21,397 nt of DNA from an uncultured Porphyromonadaceae bacterium (lineage in GTDB: Bacteria; Bacteroidota; Bacteroidia; Bacteroidales; Muribaculaceae), in NCBI GenBank assembly GCA_900548705.1, contig URLF01000043.1, forward strand, positions 1 to 21,397, given 5' to 3'. The notes below the pieces were generated by a model that saw only the letters and a program-made list of their open reading frames with translations, searched no databases and had not been told where the DNA came from. Made by a program: the position numbers and the translations under genes. Shown here in pieces: positions 17,147-21,397 of the stretch. Within the stretch, counting starts at the first letter, position 1; the number at the start of each line of letters is the position of its first letter.

Positions 17147-18121
17147 ATGGTGGATTACAGGAAATACTACCGTAAGTTCAAGGAGGACTTGCGCACCACA
17201 GCGGGGCGCAACGTCCTCACTTTTCTTGTGTTCCTGATTATCTCCACCATCTTCTGGTTCCTTATGGCCCTCAACGACGAGATTCAGAAAGACTACAAGG
17301 TGCCCTTGCGTCTTGAGGAATTCCCCAAAAACATGACCATCATTTCAGGTAATGTACCGACCGTCAATGTGACCATAAAAGACAAAGGATCGGCCCTCGC
17401 CAAATTCGCCTGGGGAGCCAAACCGGTGCTGAAACTCCGCTACGACCAGTTCAGCCGCCCCAGTGATTATCATCTGCTGCTCAACGAAGCCCAGCTCAAC
17501 TCGGCCCTGAGAGGCATCTTCGGCACCAGTGCCTCCATTGTCGCCGTCAGACCCGACTCCCTCCACCTCTACTACACCACCAACCCGGGTATCCCAGTCA
17601 AGGTAATCGTGGATGCCGACATCACCACCCTCCCCCAATACGAGGCGTTCGGTTCTCCGAAAATATCAACCGACTCGGTAATGCTCTACTCCAACCAGAA
17701 AGAGAGGTTGCAGATAAAAGAGCTTACCACCACTCCGATTTCCCTCTCACGACTCTCAGACACCACCACCGTGGAGGTCAGCATCCTCGTGCCTGACGGC
17801 ATGAAGGCAGTCCCCTCCAAAGTGAAGGTGACATTCCCCATCGAACCGCTCGTCACCAAGACGCGAAAGCTGAAAATCGAGCCAATCAATGTTCCCGGCG
17901 GGACTCGTCTGATTCCCTTCCCCGCCATCGTCGAGGCGACATACCTGCTGCCCAAAAGCACCTACTCCGCGGCCAACACATCCCTGAAAGCCACCGTCGA
18001 TTACAACGACATCACATCCGGCAAGAAGACAATCCCCGTAAGGCTAAGCGGAGTCCCACCCTACTACCAGAGTGCACGTCTGCTGACATCCGAAGTCGAA
18101 TTTCTCATAGAACAGGAATAA
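17147..18121 (+). CDS. YbbR-domain membrane-anchored protein
   Basis: A 324-aa protein with a short cytoplasmic N-terminus (about 1-21), one membrane anchor (about 22-42, NVLTFLVFLIISTIFWFLMA) and an extracytoplasmic part made of YbbR-like beta repeats: VPLRLEEFPKNMTIIS, IPVKVIVDADITTLPQYEAFG, and later segments ending in RLLTSEVEFLIEQE. In Firmicutes YbbR (CdaR) regulates the c-di-AMP synthase CdaA. No cdaA is adjacent here, so that role cannot be transferred directly. The stop codon abuts the coaE start (TAAATG), so the two are translationally linked. Confidence in the family is good; function is open. Confidence 0.85.
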   Translation: MVDYRKYYRKFKEDLRTTAGRNVLTFLVFLIISTIFWFLMALNDEIQKDYKVPLRLEEFPKNMTIISGNVPTVNVTIKDKGSALAKFAWGAKPVLKLRYDQFSRPSDYHLLLNEAQLNSALRGIFGTSASIVAVRPDSLHLYYTTNPGIPVKVIVDADITTLPQYEAFGSPKISTDSVMLYSNQKERLQIKELTTTPISLSRLSDTTTVEVSILVPDGMKAVPSKVKVTFPIEPLVTKTRKLKIEPINVPGGTRLIPFPAIVEATYLLPKSTYSAANTSLKATVDYNDITSGKKTIPVRLSGVPPYYQSARLLTSEVEFLIEQE

Positions 18122-18742
18122 ATGACACCCCTGATTGCAATCACCGGAGGCATAGGCAGCGGCAAATCAGCCGTCAGCCGGTGTCTGACCGCCTGGGGGC
18201 TAAAGGTCTATGACTGTGATTCCCGTGCCAAAGCCCTTATGGACAACGACACCCGGATACACCGCCGCCTCTGTGAGGAGATTTCCCCGAAAGCTGTCAG
18301 CAACGGGGTCATCGACCGCAGACATCTTGCCGACATCGTATTCGCGGACTCCGCCAAGCTCGTCCGGCTCAACGCCATCGTCCATAGCCACGTCACTGAA
18401 GACATACGCCGCTGGCGCGAAGCCAACTCTGCTGCCCCGTTGCTCTTCGTCGAGACCGCAATACTCCTTGAGAGCAATCTCCACAATGAGGTGGATGAGA
18501 TATGGGTTGTGGAAGCGGATGAAGACACCCGCCTCAGCCGTGCCTGCAAACGTGACTCCGCCTTACCCGAACAAATAAAAGCGAGGATGCGGCGTCAGCG
18601 CAAAGTCGCCAAGGAGGATGTGTCCGTCCCCTTCCGCGTTATCGACAACAACGGCCACCTCCCGCTGCTTCCTCAGCTTGAAAGATTGCTCCTCCTCCAT
18701 TCCGTCTCCCCCTCCTCTCTCCCCGGCCAATGGAAAAACTGA
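18122..18742 (+). CDS. coaE: Dephospho-CoA kinase
   Basis: Last step of coenzyme A synthesis: phosphorylates the 3'-hydroxyl of dephospho-CoA with ATP. The 206-aa protein has the P-loop GGIGSGKSAV (9-18), the acidic YDCDSRAKAL stretch (D33 region), the lid region following LLFVETAILLES, and the closing FRVIDNNG motif. Length is normal. The start immediately follows the ybbR stop, and the gene's end overlaps the start of the next gene by 13 nt. Confidence 0.95.
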   Translation: MTPLIAITGGIGSGKSAVSRCLTAWGLKVYDCDSRAKALMDNDTRIHRRLCEEISPKAVSNGVIDRRHLADIVFADSAKLVRLNAIVHSHVTEDIRRWREANSAAPLLFVETAILLESNLHNEVDEIWVVEADEDTRLSRACKRDSALPEQIKARMRRQRKVAKEDVSVPFRVIDNNGHLPLLPQLERLLLLHSVSPSSLPGQWKN

Positions 18743-20103
18743 TGCAGTTTGTATGGCAGCACCGTCTATGGGACTACACCCCGCTCCGGACTTCAGACGG
18801 CAAGCGTGTCAGGATTATCCATCCGGGCACACTCAACTCTGACTCCGGCCCTGACTTCTTCAACGCGTCGATAGAAATCGACGGACAGCGGTGGGCAGGA
18901 AATGTGGAAATCCATGTCAGGGCTTCCGACTGGTTCCGTCACGGACATGACCGCGACCGGGCATATGACTCGGTGATTCTGCATGTGGTCCAAATCGACG
19001 ACACTCAGGTCAAGCGTCCCGACGGCTCCATCATCCCCCAGACAACCGTCAAATGCTCTGCCCAGGCAGCCGCGCGATGCAACATGCTGATGTCCGGAGC
19101 CGCTGCAGGCTTACCCTGCGCCAGGACAATCGCTTCCCTCGAAAAGATATACCATACCGAATGGCTGACCGCTCTGGCCATCGAACGCCTGTATGCGAAA
19201 AGTGACCGCATACTCGACCTGGTCAGGTTCACCGAAGGTGACTGGGAGGCGGCGGCATACATCACCCTGTCGCGTTCGCTCGGATTCGGGCTGAACGCCG
19301 AGCCGTTCGAGGTGCTGGCCAAGAACCTCCCGCTGAAATTCCTCAACCGCCACCGCGACGAGCTGGTCACGATGGAGGCCCTGGTATTCGGGCAGGCCGG
19401 TATGATTCCGGCCCCTGCCAACGATGAAGATGGATATATCACGCGCCTGCGCCAGGAATACAATTTCATGGCCCATAAATTCACCCTTCATCCTCTTCCT
19501 CTCCAATGGAAACTCTCTCGGACGCGTCCCCAGAATTTTCCCCATCGCCGTCTCGCTCTGCTTGCCGAGAAAATCCATCGCGGATTCTCCCTGATCGGAC
19601 GGCTTGACGACATTATCGCCGACCTGTACCGCCGCCGTGAGAAGTCATTCATGGAGACCCGCTGCTATTATCCGCATATCCCAGAACCTGTTACCCCCCA
19701 GTTCCCCTCCCTTCAGGAAATCCGCGAGGAATTTGACATCCGCCTGACCGGATTCTGGGCCACAAGATACACATTCGGGACTTCCGGCAAAGGGGCGTCG
19801 CCACGCGCCCTGACCGACAGCTCGATTGACCGCCTGGTAATCAATGTGGCCATCCCCCTGATGCTCGCCCGCTCCACAGCACGCGGGGATGTGGCCACAA
19901 TGCGCCTCATCCCTGAACTGCTGCGTTCCTTCCGGGCCGAGGACAACAAAGATGTCAGGCTCTTCATCTGCGCCGGAATGGAATGCCGCGACGCTTTCGA
20001 CTCCCAGGCGATGATACAGCTGCGACGTGAATATTGCGAAAAAAACAAATGCATATATTGCCGTTTCGGTCACAGGATGCTGGCCTCGGAAATACAAAGA
20101 TAA
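18730..20103 (+). CDS. DUF2851 family protein, function unknown
   Basis: A 457-aa soluble protein of the DUF2851 family found throughout Bacteroidota. The strongly conserved N-terminal part includes VWQHRLWDY, HPGTLNSDSGPDFFNA, WAGNVEIHVRASDWFRHGHD and DSVILHVV. Conserved Asp, Glu and His residues in this block (DSGPDFF, NVEIH, DWFRHGHD) suggest a metal-dependent catalytic site; some DUF2851 descriptions hint at a nuclease-like fold, which I cannot verify. The C-terminus has a cysteine cluster, C436-x4-C441-x2-C444, with C414 and C419 nearby, a plausible metal or Fe-S site. ATG 18730 is inside the coaE gene; an alternative ATG at 18742 overlaps the coaE stop (TGATG). The family-typical opening MEKLMQFVW favours 18730. 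Confidence 0.88.
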   Translation: MEKLMQFVWQHRLWDYTPLRTSDGKRVRIIHPGTLNSDSGPDFFNASIEIDGQRWAGNVEIHVRASDWFRHGHDRDRAYDSVILHVVQIDDTQVKRPDGSIIPQTTVKCSAQAAARCNMLMSGAAAGLPCARTIASLEKIYHTEWLTALAIERLYAKSDRILDLVRFTEGDWEAAAYITLSRSLGFGLNAEPFEVLAKNLPLKFLNRHRDELVTMEALVFGQAGMIPAPANDEDGYITRLRQEYNFMAHKFTLHPLPLQWKLSRTRPQNFPHRRLALLAEKIHRGFSLIGRLDDIIADLYRRREKSFMETRCYYPHIPEPVTPQFPSLQEIREEFDIRLTGFWATRYTFGTSGKGASPRALTDSSIDRLVINVAIPLMLARSTARGDVATMRLIPELLRSFRAEDNKDVRLFICAGMECRDAFDSQAMIQLRREYCEKNKCIYCRFGHRMLASEIQR

Positions 20104-20157
20104 GTACATAGTAGCCAAATCCGCCACATCGCATATGACAATTATCCCCTCCTATCC

Positions 20158-20188
20158 TTTGTAAAGTGGGAGATATTTGGTATTTTTG
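20158..20188 (+). promoter_or_regulatory. Promoter for the TetR-family gene
   Basis: TTTG (20158-20161), a 19-nt spacer and TATTTTTG (20181-20188) form a perfect Bacteroidota promoter. The start near 20195 implies a long leader of about 140 nt before the ATG at 20337. Confidence 0.78.
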
Positions 20189-20196
20189 CAAATACC
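20179..20196 (+). promoter_or_regulatory. Perfect inverted repeat over the -7 box, likely TetR operator
   Basis: GGTATTT (20179-20185), TTGC spacer, AAATACC (20190-20196) form an 18-bp perfect palindrome spanning the -7 element and predicted transcript start of the TetR-family gene. Position and symmetry fit an autoregulatory operator bound by a TetR dimer. That it is bound by this protein is inference. Confidence 0.6.
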
Positions 20197-20279
20197 TTGA
20201 AGACTATATATACGCATACGACTGGCATACGACTTGTCAGCGTTATTGTGTGAACTGTCTAAGGCATACGTAGTCAACA

Positions 20280-20326
20280 TTTTACGGAGTACGTTGGATG
20301 GAAGTTCTCCGTGGACACCCGTAAAA
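20280..20326 (+). promoter_or_regulatory. Structured 5' leader of the TetR-family gene
   Basis: Two mutually exclusive stems are possible: TTTTACGG/CCGTAAAA (20280-20287 and 20319-20326, 8 bp) and ACGGAG/CTCCGT (20284-20289 and 20307-20312, 6 bp). A tiny open reading frame, MEVLRGHP (20298-20324), lies in the loop and ends 12 nt before the gene's ATG. Upstream are repeats GCATACGACT (20214-20223 and 20225-20234) and GCATACGTA (20264-20272). Translational control is possible but unproven. Confidence 0.35.
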
Positions 20327-20336
20327 AACCTTGAAT

Positions 20337-21188
20337 ATGGAACCCGCAAACGAAGTAAAAACCAGGAGACCGCGCCGCTCGAAAGCCGACATCGAGGAAG
20401 CCATACATAAGGCAGCTGTTGCGCAAATAAAAAAGAAAGGATTCTCGCTCGCTTTAGTGACCGATATCGTAAAACGGGCAAAAATCGAACCTATCGTTTT
20501 CTATAACCGCTACAAAAACCTCGACGAGTTTTATGATGAATTCGTCAAGAATTATGATTATTGGCTCAGCGACCTCGTGAGGGACTCTATCGAGGAAATC
20601 GGCTCTGAGGAAGGTTACAGCAACATCCTTGAGAAGTTGTTGACAAACCTTATGTCCGAAGAAATCATGACAGAGCTGCTCAGATGGGAAATCGCGGAAG
20701 GGAACCATATCACCGAACGTACATCGCGCCTGCGCGAGCTGCATGCCCTCGAACTGGTCAACTCATACAGAGACCTCTACCGCCGCGAGAATCTGGACAT
20801 CGCCGCGATAACAGCCCTTATGGTAGCCGGAATCTACTACCTGGTACTTCACAAAGACCGTTCCACATTCGCCGGCATCGACATAAACACCATACCTGGG
20901 AAAAGGAGGATGCTCAAAGCAATACGCAGCATCGCTTCGATGATGTTCCGGGAAGAAGAGAACTCACGCCTTTCTACATGCGATGGCGACGAGGAGGCCG
21001 AGACATACCGCCGCAACTATGAAGCCGCCTGCCGCGAACGTGTGGAGAGCGATTTCCGCGACCATGTGGAAGACCTTATGGAGGCCCGACGCATCGCCGA
21101 CCGCAAACGTATCGCGGAGAACCTTCGAGTGCAAGGAATTTCGGAGGAGTTGATAGCCCGTTGTGTCAACGACAACAACGACGACTGA
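20337..21188 (+). CDS. TetR/AcrR-family transcriptional regulator with C-terminal extension
   Basis: A 283-aa DNA-binding regulator. The N-terminal TetR helix-turn-helix spans about residues 17-62: an Arg-rich lead-in (KTRRPRRSKAD), then KKGFSLALVTDIVKRAKI and VFYNRYKNLDEFYDEFV. A helical ligand/dimer domain follows (about 65-200). TetR proteins are usually about 190-220 aa. Here about 80 extra residues (from about 205) are highly charged and helical, with many Arg/Glu and a DNNDD end, probably a coiled coil or added interaction surface. ATG 20337 is chosen over TTG 20331. The palindrome at its promoter suggests autoregulation. No efflux pump or enzyme gene lies beside it in the window, so the regulated pathway and ligand are unknown. 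Confidence 0.85.
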   Translation: MEPANEVKTRRPRRSKADIEEAIHKAAVAQIKKKGFSLALVTDIVKRAKIEPIVFYNRYKNLDEFYDEFVKNYDYWLSDLVRDSIEEIGSEEGYSNILEKLLTNLMSEEIMTELLRWEIAEGNHITERTSRLRELHALELVNSYRDLYRRENLDIAAITALMVAGIYYLVLHKDRSTFAGIDINTIPGKRRMLKAIRSIASMMFREEENSRLSTCDGDEEAETYRRNYEAACRERVESDFRDHVEDLMEARRIADRKRIAENLRVQGISEELIARCVNDNNDD

Positions 21189-21216
21189 CATCCCCTAAGA
21201 TCATATCAACGGCATC

Positions 21217-21369
21217 CCGGCCTTTCACTCCTAAAAACTTCAGACTTGGCATAAAACTATCTTACATATCTTCAACCCAACGACACAATCATATCCAACT
21301 ATCATTGTGTCAGAAAGGCCGGATATCAAATATGCACGGTATCGCATCTGCGACATCCGTGCATATTTG
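21217..21369. other. Non-coding tail with nested inverted repeats after the TetR gene
   Basis: No gene is visible in 21189-21397. Three perfect inverted repeats occur. CCGGCCTTTC (21217-21226) pairs with GAAAGGCCGG (21313-21322). Inside it, GACACAAT (21282-21289) pairs with ATTGTGTC (21304-21311). Next, a 13-bp stem CAAATATGCACGG (21327-21339) pairs with CCGTGCATATTTG (21357-21369), with an inner TCGCA/TGCGA stem (21342-21346 and 21349-21353). The last hairpin could terminate the TetR transcript or one from a convergent gene beyond the edge. The outer pair could fold a larger RNA. The role is undetermined. Confidence 0.5.
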
Positions 21370-21397
21370 CATCTGTACCGAAAGATGTAGCCGACGC

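Noticed and set aside
1..21397. Search for CRISPR arrays, insertion sequences, phage or integrase genes, and attachment sites beside the tRNA
   Set aside because: No repeat-spacer pattern, transposase or integrase is present. The tRNA 3' end lies outside the window, so a tRNA-borne attachment site cannot be assessed.

Overview
The window looks like a chromosomal segment from a member of the Bacteroidales (Bacteroidota). Muribaculaceae, or a close gut relative, is my guess from gene content and the moderately GC-rich coding style. The main evidence is the promoters. Almost every transcription unit is preceded by the Bacteroidota sigma-factor pattern, TTTG or TTG, then 19-22 nt, then TAnnTTTG, and Shine-Dalgarno sequences are not evident. 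Several gene families are typical of the phylum: a Bacteroidota-type NusB, DUF2851, a DUF4836-like lipoprotein, and a CotH-type secreted protein ending in a 'YYTLTGVRV...GVYI' tail.

Layout. Positions 1-64 hold most of a minus-strand tRNA-Arg(ACG) with its own promoter (92-122). Positions 351-5222 form a minus-strand pair: a large multi-domain protein with a C-terminal AlbA_2 (Schlafen-like) domain, then a periplasmic 5'-nucleotidase. A divergent promoter region (5267-5369) drives this pair leftward. It also drives a three-gene operon rightward (5435-8711): a lipoprotein, a small ABC ATPase with degenerate motifs, and an FtsX-like permease. Next come a RelA/SpoT-family (p)ppGpp synthetase (8813-11086), a 1005-aa secreted CotH-family protein with a discoidin-like domain (11214-14231), and a small lipoprotein (14312-15175). 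These are followed by a housekeeping operon nusB-yajC-ybbR-coaE-DUF2851 (15274-20103). The last gene is a TetR-family regulator (20337-21188), whose promoter carries a perfect inverted repeat over the -7 box. The final 200 bases are non-coding and rich in inverted repeats.

How the parts work together. The housekeeping operon joins transcription (NusB), protein translocation (YajC), a membrane-anchored YbbR protein, coenzyme A synthesis (CoaE) and a conserved protein of unknown function. The lipoprotein/ABC/permease operon looks like an envelope MacB/LolD-type system or a mechanotransmission system. The RSH protein appears to be a synthetase-only enzyme, because its hydrolase site is destroyed.

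Most of the window is ordinary core genome, and I see no phage, insertion sequence, CRISPR array or recognised defence island. The most interesting items are the AlbA_2 protein, the degenerate ABC ATPase module, a promoter nested inside a terminator-like hairpin before the 14312 lipoprotein, the likely TetR operator, and the structured 3' end.
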